Source: JANLSE01 sp038214135 (GTDB lineage Bacteria; Chloroflexota; Chloroflexia; Chloroflexales; Roseiflexaceae). Taken from it: 12,346 bases of DNA. Of the stretch, positions 1 through 5,527 are shown one piece after another (within the stretch, counting starts at the first letter, position 1; the number at the start of each line of letters is the position of its first letter). Location of the stretch: the NCBI GenBank assembly GCA_038214135.1, contig JBBQSD010000162.1, positions 1-12,346 on the forward strand, written 5' to 3'. The translations under genes were made by a program, and so were the position numbers. The notes under the pieces are model-generated. The model ran no database searches and was not told the origin of the DNA. It saw nothing but the letters and a program-made list of their open reading frames with translations.

Positions 1-47
1 AGTTCCAGATAGAATAATCAATCTTGATCAGCCACCGGGCAGTATAG

Positions 48-80
48 AAAAGGGCGATCCTCCAATTGGAAGATCGCCCT
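48..80 (-). terminator. Rho-independent terminator of the zinc-ribbon gene
   Basis: Positions 51-59 and 72-80 are perfect inverted repeats (AGGGCGATC / GATCGCCCT). Between them lies the palindrome TCCAATTGGA (61-70), so the whole forms one long hairpin with a single C-A mismatch. Read on the minus strand the stem is followed by TTTTC (48-51 on the plus strand are AAAA). It lies about 120 bases downstream of the minus-strand stop codon at 200-202. No T-run follows on the plus side, so termination of minus-strand transcripts is the likelier role. Confidence 0.82.
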
Positions 81-199
81 TGACTGTAGATCAGTACGAA
101 CAGAATGTGTAGCTGTTACCAAACACATGCCGAACCGCATCCTGCGACACATGTTCTTGTAACCAACTGTTGGGTACTACTGCCGTACTATCGCTTGGT

Positions 200-679
200 T
201 TACCAGCCGCCTCGGCCACCACCACCACCACTGCGCCGCTGCTGCTGGAAGCAATCCGAGCAGTAGACTGGCTTGTCGCCGCGTGGAACAAATGGCACCT
301 TGGCCTCACGGCCACAGCTTGCACAGGTTGCGGTGTACATCTGTCGATCACCGCCACCAGCGCCAGCGCCGCCACCGAAACCGCCTCGGCCACCGCCACC
401 ACCACCACCACTGCTATACCCGCCACCATAACTATCGCGGTCGCTATAGCCGCCCCCGTTACCACCGCCGCCACCGCTACTGTAGCTATCACGATCGCCG
501 TAGCCGCGTCCACCGCCAGCGCTCGAACCACCACCAGCTTTGCGTGACCGTCGGCACGCTGGGCAGCGGGTTGGTTCGTTGGTGAATCCCTTTTGGGCAT
601 AGAATTCCTGCTCACCAGCAGTGAACACAAAATCAACGCCACAATCCCGACAGGTGAGGGGTTTGTCTGCGTAGCTCAT
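200..679 (-). CDS. Glycine-rich protein with two zinc-ribbon (CxxC) domains
   Basis: A 159-residue protein with two treble-clef/zinc-ribbon-like modules joined by a low-complexity linker. The first has C10-x2-C13 and C39-x2-C42, resembling the 'probable zinc-ribbon' family; the segment between the pairs (FVFTAGEQEFYAQKGF) is typical of that family. The second has C119-x2-C122 and C140-x2-C143. Residues about 48-110 are almost entirely Gly with Ser, Arg, Tyr and Asp, including repeated GDRDSY/SDRDSY units; a short Gly/Arg tail ends in Trp. RGG-like linkers are common in RNA-binding proteins, so nucleic-acid binding is a reasonable inference, but no catalytic motif is visible. An AAGGAG site (690-695) lies 10 bases before the ATG, and the stop is TAA. 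The gene is monocistronic, with a long leader and its own terminator. The exact function is unknown. Confidence 0.85.
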   Translation of the reverse strand: MSYADKPLTCRDCGVDFVFTAGEQEFYAQKGFTNEPTRCPACRRSRKAGGGSSAGGGRGYGDRDSYSSGGGGGNGGGYSDRDSYGGGYSSGGGGGGGRGGFGGGAGAGGGDRQMYTATCASCGREAKVPFVPRGDKPVYCSDCFQQQRRSGGGGGRGGW

Positions 680-825
680 CGCTCGCTCGCTCCTTGGATT
701 GGGTAGAGAAACTAACAGTCCACAGTCTGTGGCTTGGGAAACGATGAGCGGCCGAACACCGACCCTGTGCGGTGCAGGAGGGTCCTGAGGCGTATCGCTG
801 AGGCCAAACCATTTAAGACAAATTC
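680..825 (-). other. Structured 5' leader of the zinc-ribbon gene
   Basis: If transcription starts about 7 bases after the -10 at 826-831, the leader is about 140 nt long. It holds inverted repeats: CCACA/TGTGG (720-724/728-732), GACCCT/AGGGTC (761-766/779-784) with an inner CCTG/CAGG (764-767/775-778), and a GCG-TAT-CGC mini-hairpin (790-798). No open reading frame of note lies here. Long structured leaders can control stability or translation; that role is only an inference here. Confidence 0.4.
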
Positions 826-834
826 ATCATAACA
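826..834 (-). promoter_or_regulatory. Extended -10 promoter for the zinc-ribbon gene
   Basis: Read on the minus strand, 834 to 826 is TGTTATGAT: an extended -10 (TGn) followed by TATGAT. At 17-bp spacing the -35 position reads GATAAC, a poor match, which fits dependence on the extended element. A TTGACA occurs nearby on the same strand (839-844) but has no correctly spaced -10. Confidence 0.5.
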
Positions 835-846
835 TAGATGTCAAGA

Positions 847-875
847 CTGTTATCTGGAGATGAACGTGTTATAAT
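847..875 (+). promoter_or_regulatory. Extended -10 promoter for the coiled-coil gene
   Basis: TGTTATAAT at 867-875 is a consensus -10 (870-875) with a TGn extension. A weak -35 (CTGTTA, 847-852) sits 17 bp upstream. Transcription would begin near 882, leaving a leader of about 20-36 nt. It is divergent from the zinc-ribbon promoter, with the two -10 boxes about 38 bp apart. Confidence 0.7.
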
Positions 876-917
876 CTATGGTCGGGCTATCAAACAAATT
901 ATATGCTGAGAGCGGTA

Positions 918-1376
918 ATGACGATCAATGTATGGGTCGGGTTGGGGCTTGGGGTTGTGATCGGTATCCTGTTAGGGGTACTTAGTGCTGGGCTGCTGTT
1001 CTTACGACGCATGCAGAAAACCCACAGCCCAATATCAACACCGGAGCTAGCACAGCTTCGCACTGATCGTGACACATTGCGAGTTGAACGCGATGCTCTA
1101 CGAACTGAACGCGATACATTGCGAACCGAACGTGATGCTGTACGAGCAGAAGCGGATCAGCTGCGGGCTGATGCAGCAACGATGCGTACCAAACAGGCAT
1201 CAGAAGCAATTGCTCGGCAGTCGCTGGAGATGGAGCTTGCAATGCTCAAACCAATGGTGGCGCGTGCAAGTTCGGAAAAAGATACGCTATTAATGGAAGT
1301 TATTAGCCTGCGCTCCGAGAATGAAAAACTACAGGAAAAATTAAAGCTAGAAACGCAGCCGCAACAGCCAGAATGA
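918..1376 (+). CDS. Membrane-anchored coiled-coil protein of unknown function
   Basis: 152 residues from the ATG at 918; an in-frame ATG at 903 would add five. I prefer 918 because GAGAG (908-912) lies just before it, while 903 has only AT-rich sequence upstream. A hydrophobic segment right after the start (WVGLGLGVVIGILLG...LLFL, then RR) is a membrane anchor, with the rest probably cytoplasmic by the positive-inside rule. The middle is a perfect heptad series of [TVA]-[ED]-x-[DA]-x-[LVM]-R units encoded by 21-bp repeats (1062-1187). A second coiled stretch (LEMELAMLKP...LRSENEKLQEKL) ends the protein. The layout resembles small divisome or envelope scaffolds, but I recognise no family. It has its own promoter and is convergent with the receiver/RodZ-like gene. 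Confidence 0.75.
   Translation: MTINVWVGLGLGVVIGILLGVLSAGLLFLRRMQKTHSPISTPELAQLRTDRDTLRVERDALRTERDTLRTERDAVRAEADQLRADAATMRTKQASEAIARQSLEMELAMLKPMVARASSEKDTLLMEVISLRSENEKLQEKLKLETQPQQPE
1062..1187 (+). repeat. Six degenerate 21-bp tandem repeats encoding coiled-coil heptads
   Basis: Units start at 1062, 1083, 1104, 1125, 1146 and 1167. The first four are closely alike around a GAACGCGAT core with a TTGCGA or TACGA end; the last two have diverged. Each unit encodes one heptad ending in Arg (TDRDTLR, VERDALR, TERDTLR, TERDAVR, AEADQLR, ADAATMR). In-frame tandem duplication probably lengthened the coiled coil. Confidence 0.85.
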
Positions 1377-1608
1377 ACTGATTCCATTTAATTGGGCATT
1401 TACATCCCGCAGGCTGATGGTTTGTTACATTTTAATCGGGCATGGTTCGCTTGCACACCGTGGGCTGAAGCCATAGGGCTACGAGTGGATCATCCCGTTG
1501 CCGCAGGCTTCAGCCTGCGGATTCCGAGGGCATCTCTCGTCCCTCGATTATTTGGTTAATGTTCCTCAGTCCGCAGCGTGCTTGTTCTTCTGACTCCTGA
1601 ATGCTCTC
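1377..1608. other. Convergent intergenic region
   Basis: This gap lies between the plus-strand coiled-coil gene and the minus-strand receiver/RodZ-like gene. It contains a direct repeat of a motif near TTTAAT[TC]GGGCAT (1387-1399 and 1431-1443), the REP-like palindrome described separately, and a weak hairpin CGAGGG/CCCTCG (1525-1530/1541-1546) followed by ATTATTT, possibly a poor plus-strand terminator. No coding region is supported here. Confidence 0.5.
1458..1520. repeat. REP-like intergenic palindrome
   Basis: CCGCAGGCTTCAGCCTGCGG at 1501-1520 is a perfect 20-bp palindrome (8-9 bp stem with a TTCA turn). About 40 bp upstream, GGGCTGAAGCC (1462-1472) is the decayed partner, on the same GGCTGAAGCC core in inverse orientation. 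Paired palindromes of this kind with a short spacer are typical of dispersed REP-type elements in many bacterial genomes. No T-run follows on either strand, so it is not a standard terminator. Confidence 0.6.
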
Positions 1609-2832
1609 TTATGGCACTGCTCGGCGGGTTGGCGTTGGTGGATCTGTCGGTTCTTCGGTTGGCGATGGTGTCCGTGTCGCAACAGCCGTCGCTGTCGGTG
1701 ATGGCGATGGCGTCACGGTTGGCGGTGCAGTCGGCGTCACAGTTGGTAATGGTGATGGCAATGGTGTCACTGTGGCCGTCGCGGGTATCACCAACAGGCG
1801 TGCCCTATCGCCGAGGTTGCTCACACTCTGTGGGTTGACTGCCCAAATGCCGCCGATACCTAATACCAGCGCAAGAATAACCGCACTCACTGGCGTGATC
1901 CAACGCGGAAGCTGGCGAATCGGCATATGGCCGCCAAGCGCCAGAGGCGGCGCGGTTGGTGCCGTATAATGCCGCCCGCGGTATTCGGTCTGCGCTGCGC
2001 CGATATCCAGGCCAAGGTATGTCGCATAGGTACGCAGCATCTCCTCACTTGCCGGGCCGGTTGGCAGCAGCGAGAATTTTTCCTCTTCCATGGCCTGAAT
2101 ATAGGACATCCGCAGTTTCGTATCCAGCTCCGCCTGGACAAGCGTGATTCTTCGGCGCTGGCGGGCTGTCTTGAGCCGCTGACCCAGCGGAAGCTGATTG
2201 ATTTCGTCAATATGCATCTCATCCGTGTGCAAATCGGCCTGCGTAAAGAGTTGATGCTCTTCCTCGGGTGAGATGAAGACTGGCTCTTCTTCCTGTTGTT
2301 TGCGGCGGCGGCGATCTGGGATAGGCACTTCGATCCGCCGCTCCCCCAAAGCATCTCCTGCCTTCCGTCGGCCACCAACATCGGCTGGCTGCTGTTGCTC
2401 AACACTCGATTTGCGTAACCGATCAACCGGGTTTGTTGTTGATGGAATGCTCGATGTTGGCTCGCTCGGCGGTGCCTCGCCAGTGGTACGTAAAATCCGG
2501 CGTAGGCGGGCAAGTAATTCTGCAGTGCGGAACGGCTTGGCCAGATAGTCGGCTGCGCCGAGATCCAGCCCACGGACAACTTCCTCCTCTAACCCTGCAC
2601 TACTAATCACAACGATGGGAATCCGTGGTGCAAGGCGTTCGAGTAATGCCCATCCAGCCCCCTGCTGAATTGCTGGATCAAGCAAGATCAGCGCTGGGGT
2701 GTTCTCGGCGGCCAGTTGCTCACCCTGCAGCAGGTTGCTTGCGCGTAGAACACGATACCCATGTTCTTCGAGCTGGGACGCAAGTTGGGCCAGCAGAATG
2801 ACATCATCATCTATGAAAAGAAGTGTAGACAT
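1609..2832 (-). CDS. Receiver domain fused to a RodZ-like HTH membrane protein
   Basis: 407 residues. Residues 1-116 form a response-regulator receiver with acidic pocket D8/D9/D10, phospho-acceptor D52 (ILLDP), S77/S78 and K99-P100, so it should be phosphorylatable. A charged, poorly conserved linker (about 117-212) includes DRRRRKQQ. Residues 215-276 match the RodZ-type HTH_25 fold (LGQRLKTARQRRRITL..., SYIQAMEEEKFSLLPTGPAS, LRTYATYLGLD). One transmembrane helix follows (about 311-330), then an outer tail of Thr/Pro/Ser repeats (350-407). RodZ normally couples MreB to the envelope through this HTH; receiver domains carry phosphorelay input. The fusion suggests membrane-tethered signalling or cytoskeletal control, which is inference. 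The stop is TAA. The Shine-Dalgarno sequence is weak (GAGATAAACA before the ATG). No kinase gene is adjacent. Confidence 0.88.
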   Translation of the reverse strand: MSTLLFIDDDVILLAQLASQLEEHGYRVLRASNLLQGEQLAAENTPALILLDPAIQQGAGWALLERLAPRIPIVVISSAGLEEEVVRGLDLGAADYLAKPFRTAELLARLRRILRTTGEAPPSEPTSSIPSTTNPVDRLRKSSVEQQQPADVGGRRKAGDALGERRIEVPIPDRRRRKQQEEEPVFISPEEEHQLFTQADLHTDEMHIDEINQLPLGQRLKTARQRRRITLVQAELDTKLRMSYIQAMEEEKFSLLPTGPASEEMLRTYATYLGLDIGAAQTEYRGRHYTAPTAPPLALGGHMPIRQLPRWITPVSAVILALVLGIGGIWAVNPQSVSNLGDRARLLVIPATATVTPLPSPLPTVTPTAPPTVTPSPSPTATAVATRTPSPTEEPTDPPTPTRRAVP

Positions 2833-2869
2833 TGTTTATCTCATTATGGCGCTCTCTTTGCGCGGAGCG

Positions 2870-2898
2870 TTGACGCAGCGTAAATGGCGCGCTATTAT
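2870..2898 (+). promoter_or_regulatory. Sigma-70 promoter for the DAP dehydrogenase-like gene
   Basis: TTGACG (2870-2875), a 17-bp spacer and TATTAT (2893-2898) form a near-consensus vegetative promoter. The expected start is near 2905, giving a leader of about 42 nt. Confidence 0.72.
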
Positions 2899-2902
2899 AG
2901 CA
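2894..2902 (-). promoter_or_regulatory. Extended -10 promoter for the receiver/RodZ-like gene
   Basis: Read on the minus strand, 2902 to 2894 is TGCTATAAT, a perfect -10 with a TGn extension. The -35 position at 17 bp reads CCGACC, a weak match. It overlaps the -10 of the divergent promoter inside the odd palindrome GCTATTATAGC (2891-2901), so the two promoters probably exclude each other. Confidence 0.6.
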
Positions 2903-2931
2903 CGGCTCGGCTGTCTGGTCGGAGAAACAAA

Positions 2932-2940
2932 GAGAGGAAG
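2932..2940 (+). promoter_or_regulatory. Ribosome binding site that fixes the start at 2947
   Basis: GAGAGGAAG lies 6 bases before the ATG at 2947. An upstream in-frame ATG at 2884 would lie before the predicted transcription start and inside the promoter, so it is not used. Confidence 0.75.
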
Positions 2941-2946
2941 GTCTGC

Positions 2947-3936
2947 ATGACCATCCGTGCGGTCTGCTATGGGTTAGGGCCGATTGGCCTTGGGATCGCT
3001 CGGCTAGCGCTGGCACGCGCTGGCCTTGATGTCGTTGGTGCAATTGATATCGACCCACAGAAGATCGGGCGTGATCTTGGAGAACTCATTGGTAGTTCAC
3101 CAACAGGCGTGCTGGTTGGTGCAGATGCTGGCGCTGTCCTGGCGGCAACTCGGCCAGATGTGGTTCTGCATGCAACGGGATCAGCGCTGGAACGCATCCT
3201 ACCACAGCTACGCCAAGCGGCAGAAGTAGGTGCGAATATTGTCTCAACCTGTGAGGAACTATCCTTTCCGTGGACAACTCAGCCGCAGTTGGCCTCCGAA
3301 CTCGATGCCCTGGCCCGCCGTAGCGGAATAACAATGCTTGGCGCAGGTGTGAACCCTGGCTATGCCATGGATGCCCTGCCACTGATGCTGACGGCTCCGT
3401 GCGCTGCTGTTCGTTCTGTGCGAGTGCTGCGAATTGTGGATGCGGCCCGCAGGCGTGGCCCGCTCCAGCGTAAGGTTGGGGCAGGACTCACCGCGGAAGC
3501 ATTTGCAGCCAAAGTTGCCGATGGCAGTGTTCGCCATGTCGGCCTACCCGAATCGCTCCATATGCTGGCCACAGGCCTTGGCTGGAATCTTACCAATAGC
3601 AACGATCTGATTGAACCAATGATTGCCGATCAACTATTCGAGACCGAATTTGTGCGCGTCGAACCAGGTCAGGTCGCGGGCGTACGCCAGGTTGCGCGTG
3701 GGTTCCTGAATGGCAGGGAAGTTCTCAACCTGGAATTGCGCATGTATGTGGGTGCGCCAGATCCACAGGATAGTGTCACAATCGATGGCGATCCACCCAT
3801 TCAGATGACAATCACTGGTGGTATCCACGGAGATGTCGCCACCGCAGCACTGGTGATTAATGCCGCCGCCGTCGTTGTTCGGGCTAATCCTGGCCTCGCC
3901 AGCATGCGCGATATACCCCTCGTCCACTACTGGTAG
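2947..3936 (+). CDS. 2,4-diaminopentanoate dehydrogenase-like NAD(P)-dependent oxidoreductase
   Basis: 329 residues. The N terminus is a Rossmann fold with G9-x-G11-x-x-G14 (GLGPIG) and an acidic end to beta-2 (GAIDIDP, D34/D36). VLHATGS and the hallmark TCEELSFPW (about 101-109), then GAGVNPGYAMD (132-142), match the dihydrodipicolinate reductase-like family that includes 2,4-diaminopentanoate dehydrogenase (Ord) of anaerobic ornithine breakdown. The C-terminal half fits the DAP-dehydrogenase C-terminal domain. In clostridia this enzyme deaminates 2,4-diaminopentanoate oxidatively. Here no other ornithine-pathway gene is adjacent, so the substrate is uncertain and a generic reductase annotation is safer. 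The start is set by the GAGAGGAAG site and promoter position. Transcription is monocistronic, ended by a strong terminator at 3972-4010. Confidence 0.83.
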   Translation: MTIRAVCYGLGPIGLGIARLALARAGLDVVGAIDIDPQKIGRDLGELIGSSPTGVLVGADAGAVLAATRPDVVLHATGSALERILPQLRQAAEVGANIVSTCEELSFPWTTQPQLASELDALARRSGITMLGAGVNPGYAMDALPLMLTAPCAAVRSVRVLRIVDAARRRGPLQRKVGAGLTAEAFAAKVADGSVRHVGLPESLHMLATGLGWNLTNSNDLIEPMIADQLFETEFVRVEPGQVAGVRQVARGFLNGREVLNLELRMYVGAPDPQDSVTIDGDPPIQMTITGGIHGDVATAALVINAAAVVVRANPGLASMRDIPLVHYW

Positions 3937-3971
3937 TACTTTATTCCCCTCTCTGCAACCTGCACCTCTCA

Positions 3972-4010
3972 AACGGCCTTGCCCATACGTGCTTGGGTAG
4001 GGTCGTTTTT
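3972..4010 (+). terminator. Rho-independent terminator
   Basis: Positions 3972-3985 pair with 3994-4007 over 14 consecutive base pairs (some G-U) around an 8-nt loop, followed by a T-run (4006-4010). It lies 35 bases after the stop codon of the oxidoreductase gene. Confidence 0.88.
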
Positions 4011-4225
4011 AACTACTTATACACTATTTTAACCCTTACTACACCATATTTAACTGATTTCTAACTTGTAACCTGGGAAAATATGCCAACAAAGATGAGA
4101 ATAATGCATTACTCATACAATGGAGTGTGCGTCAGCGAAGCCATCCATCGCCAATTGTGCCAGAGATGACCAGAAGGTGAGCAGGAGTTACTGGACTCGC
4201 ATGGGCCTGGCGTGATACAACAAAG
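4011..4225. other. Intergenic region with no supported gene
   Basis: The first 75 bases are AT-rich (several TTTAAC-type runs), unlike the surroundings. A 28-codon ATG frame exists (4083-4169), but it lacks a convincing Shine-Dalgarno sequence and I do not call it. I see no hairpin, repeat or RNA gene that I can defend. Confidence 0.5.
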
Positions 4226-4253
4226 TTGAAAATTGGTTAAACGTTCTTATAAC
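4226..4253 (+). promoter_or_regulatory. Promoter for the atypical response regulator
   Basis: TTGAAA (4226-4231), a 16-bp spacer and TATAAC (4248-4253) give a good sigma-70 match. A start near 4260 leaves a leader of about 100 nt before the strong AGGAGG site at 4349-4354. Confidence 0.6.
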
Positions 4254-4363
4254 GCTTTACAGGTTTTCAGCCCAAACGTTGCTGTAGTCATCGTTGCAAA
4301 CTCAGGGATGCTGAATGGTGTAAAGCAGCTTACCAAGCCAATTGTTGTAGGAGGAACGCACCC

Positions 4364-5047
4364 ATGCCCAACATCCTTGTTGTCGACAGCGATCAGGCCA
4401 GTATGCACAACACAAGCACGCTTTTGGAGCAGGCCCGCTACAATGTGAGTGAAGTCGAAGATGGCCGCAGTGCGCTACGCATGATAGCTGCGAATCCTCC
4501 TGATCTTGTTCTGCTCGAAGCGCAGTTGCTGGATCAAGATGGGCTGGAGACGTGCCGCAGGATTCGGCGCACATCCGATGTGCCGATCATTTTCCTTAGC
4601 TCGCGTGCCCAAACCGATGATCGCATCCTGGGTTTGCAGAACGGTGCCGACGATTATATTAGTAAGCGCTGCCCATCAATTGAAATATTGGCGCGGGTAC
4701 GAGCGGTACTTGGTCGGGCAGAACGAGCACGGCGGCCTCCGATGATACCAATCGCCTTGGGTGATTGGACGCTCGATCCAAGACGACAGGTATGTGTGAC
4801 CAACCAGGGCACAGCGGTAGATCTAACACCGCGCGAGATGCATCTGATGGGCCTGCTGTTCAAACGAGCCGGCCAGGTCTGCCCAACCGGCCAGATCGTT
4901 CAGCATGTATGGAGTTTTGCTGGTCGCCAGGCACGTAGTATTGTCGCAACATCGGTATGGCGTTTGCGAACCAAACTAGAGCAGGATGCCCAGCAGCCAC
5001 GCCACCTGCTGACGGTTCGTAATGTTGGTTATACCTTTCGCCCATAG
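4364..5047 (+). CDS. OmpR/PhoB-type response regulator, atypical receiver with Glu at the phosphorylation site
   Basis: 227 residues: a receiver (1-118) followed by a winged-helix DNA-binding domain (about 128-227). The wHTH shows the usual LTPREMHLMGLL, the recognition-helix region SIVATSVWRLRTKLE, and a terminal VRNVGYTF hairpin. In the receiver the acidic pair D8/D10, S80 and K101 are present. The phospho-acceptor is Glu: PDLVLLEAQLLDQDG has E52 where the family has Asp, and the usual Lys-Pro is K101-R102. Glu can mimic aspartyl phosphate, so the protein may be active without a kinase or respond to another signal (inference). An AGGAGG site (4349-4354) precedes the ATG by 9 bases. No histidine kinase is adjacent. 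No terminator is visible before the ferredoxin promoter, so some read-through is possible. Confidence 0.93.
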   Translation: MPNILVVDSDQASMHNTSTLLEQARYNVSEVEDGRSALRMIAANPPDLVLLEAQLLDQDGLETCRRIRRTSDVPIIFLSSRAQTDDRILGLQNGADDYISKRCPSIEILARVRAVLGRAERARRPPMIPIALGDWTLDPRRQVCVTNQGTAVDLTPREMHLMGLLFKRAGQVCPTGQIVQHVWSFAGRQARSIVATSVWRLRTKLEQDAQQPRHLLTVRNVGYTFRP

Positions 5048-5072
5048 TGATACACAAGTGGTACTAAAGTCG

Positions 5073-5101
5073 CATACAGGCCAGGGGCGCTGTGCTATGA
5101 T
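5073..5101 (+). promoter_or_regulatory. Extended -10 promoter for the ferredoxin gene
   Basis: TGCTATGAT (5093-5101) is an extended -10 with a weak -35 CATACA (5073-5078) at 17 bp. The surrounding GCGCTGTGCTATGAT recurs almost exactly at 5475-5489. Confidence 0.65.
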
Positions 5102-5145
5102 CGCATAGTGGTTGTAGTCCTTCCTACTATAAGGAGATTCCCCAG

Positions 5146-5382
5146 ATGGCCTATGTGATCACCGAACCATGTATTGGTACCAAAGATGCCTCGTGTGTGA
5201 ATGTCTGTCCGGTCGATTGTATCTACGAGGGCGAGGACCAGTACTACATTAACCCAGATGAATGCATCGATTGCGGTGCCTGCGAACCAGAATGCCCAGT
5301 CGAAGCCATCTACCCAGATGACTCGGTTCCAGAGCAGTGGGCCAAGTATGTCGCCAAGAACCGCGCGTTCTTCGGTGCATAA
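5146..5382 (+). CDS. 7Fe-type ferredoxin ([3Fe-4S][4Fe-4S])
   Basis: A 78-residue low-potential electron carrier, cytoplasmic. Cysteines are at 9, 17, 21, 25, 40, 43, 46 and 50, the pattern of seven-iron ferredoxins such as Azotobacter FdI shifted by one. By homology C9, C17 and C50 hold the [3Fe-4S] cluster, C21, C40, C43 and C46 hold the [4Fe-4S] cluster, and C25 is free. The CIDCGACEPECP motif is intact. An 8Fe arrangement is less likely because the first loop has C-x7-C rather than C-x2-C-x2-C. It has an AAGGAG site (5131-5136), its own promoter and its own terminator, so it is expressed independently of its neighbours. The redox partner cannot be told from context. Confidence 0.94.
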   Translation: MAYVITEPCIGTKDASCVNVCPVDCIYEGEDQYYINPDECIDCGACEPECPVEAIYPDDSVPEQWAKYVAKNRAFFGA

Positions 5383-5401
5383 CTGCTGATCGAGTACAAT
5401 C

Positions 5402-5442
5402 AACGCCGTCGCATGCCAGGTATGGTGTGTGGCGGCGTTTTT
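5402..5442 (+). terminator. Rho-independent terminator of the ferredoxin gene
   Basis: Positions 5402-5418 pair with 5423-5439 as a 17-bp stem (AACGCCG/CGGCGTT at the base, several G-U pairs higher up) with the tetraloop GGTA, then TTTTT (5438-5442). It lies 19 bases after the stop. Confidence 0.9.
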
Positions 5443-5474
5443 GTGTAGCCTCAGACACTCCCGCGTGGACCGAA

Positions 5475-5489
5475 GCGCTGTGCTATAAT
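5475..5489 (+). promoter_or_regulatory. Extended -10 promoter upstream of the membrane protein and dgt
   Basis: GCGCTGTGCTATAAT contains a perfect TGCTATAAT extended -10 (5481-5489). No -35 is recognisable at 16-18 bp. Transcription would start near 5496, 32 bases before the ATG. Confidence 0.7.
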
Positions 5490-5527
5490 AAAGAAATCTT
5501 GTAGCCATCATAGGGAGGGTTTCGCGC

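Noticed and set aside
170..585. Plus-strand frames rich in Thr/Ala and His/Arg
   Set aside because: Antisense shadows of the Gly-rich linker; no ribosome site and no family resemblance.
91..642. Long minus-strand open frame rich in Ala and Val
   Set aside because: It overlaps the zinc-ribbon gene in another frame; the composition comes from GGN glycine codons read out of frame.
1887..2579. 230-codon minus-strand frame inside the receiver/RodZ-like gene
   Set aside because: Shadow frame; the other frame has clear receiver and HTH_25 domains over the same bases.
4083..4169. 28-codon frame (MPTKMRIMHYSYN...) in the intergenic region
   Set aside because: No good ribosome site, no promoter that fits it, and the length is easily reached by chance in AT-rich sequence.
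4233..4448. 71-codon plus-strand frame overlapping the response-regulator start
   Set aside because: It begins inside the predicted promoter and overlaps the regulator by 85 bases in another frame; no ribosome site.
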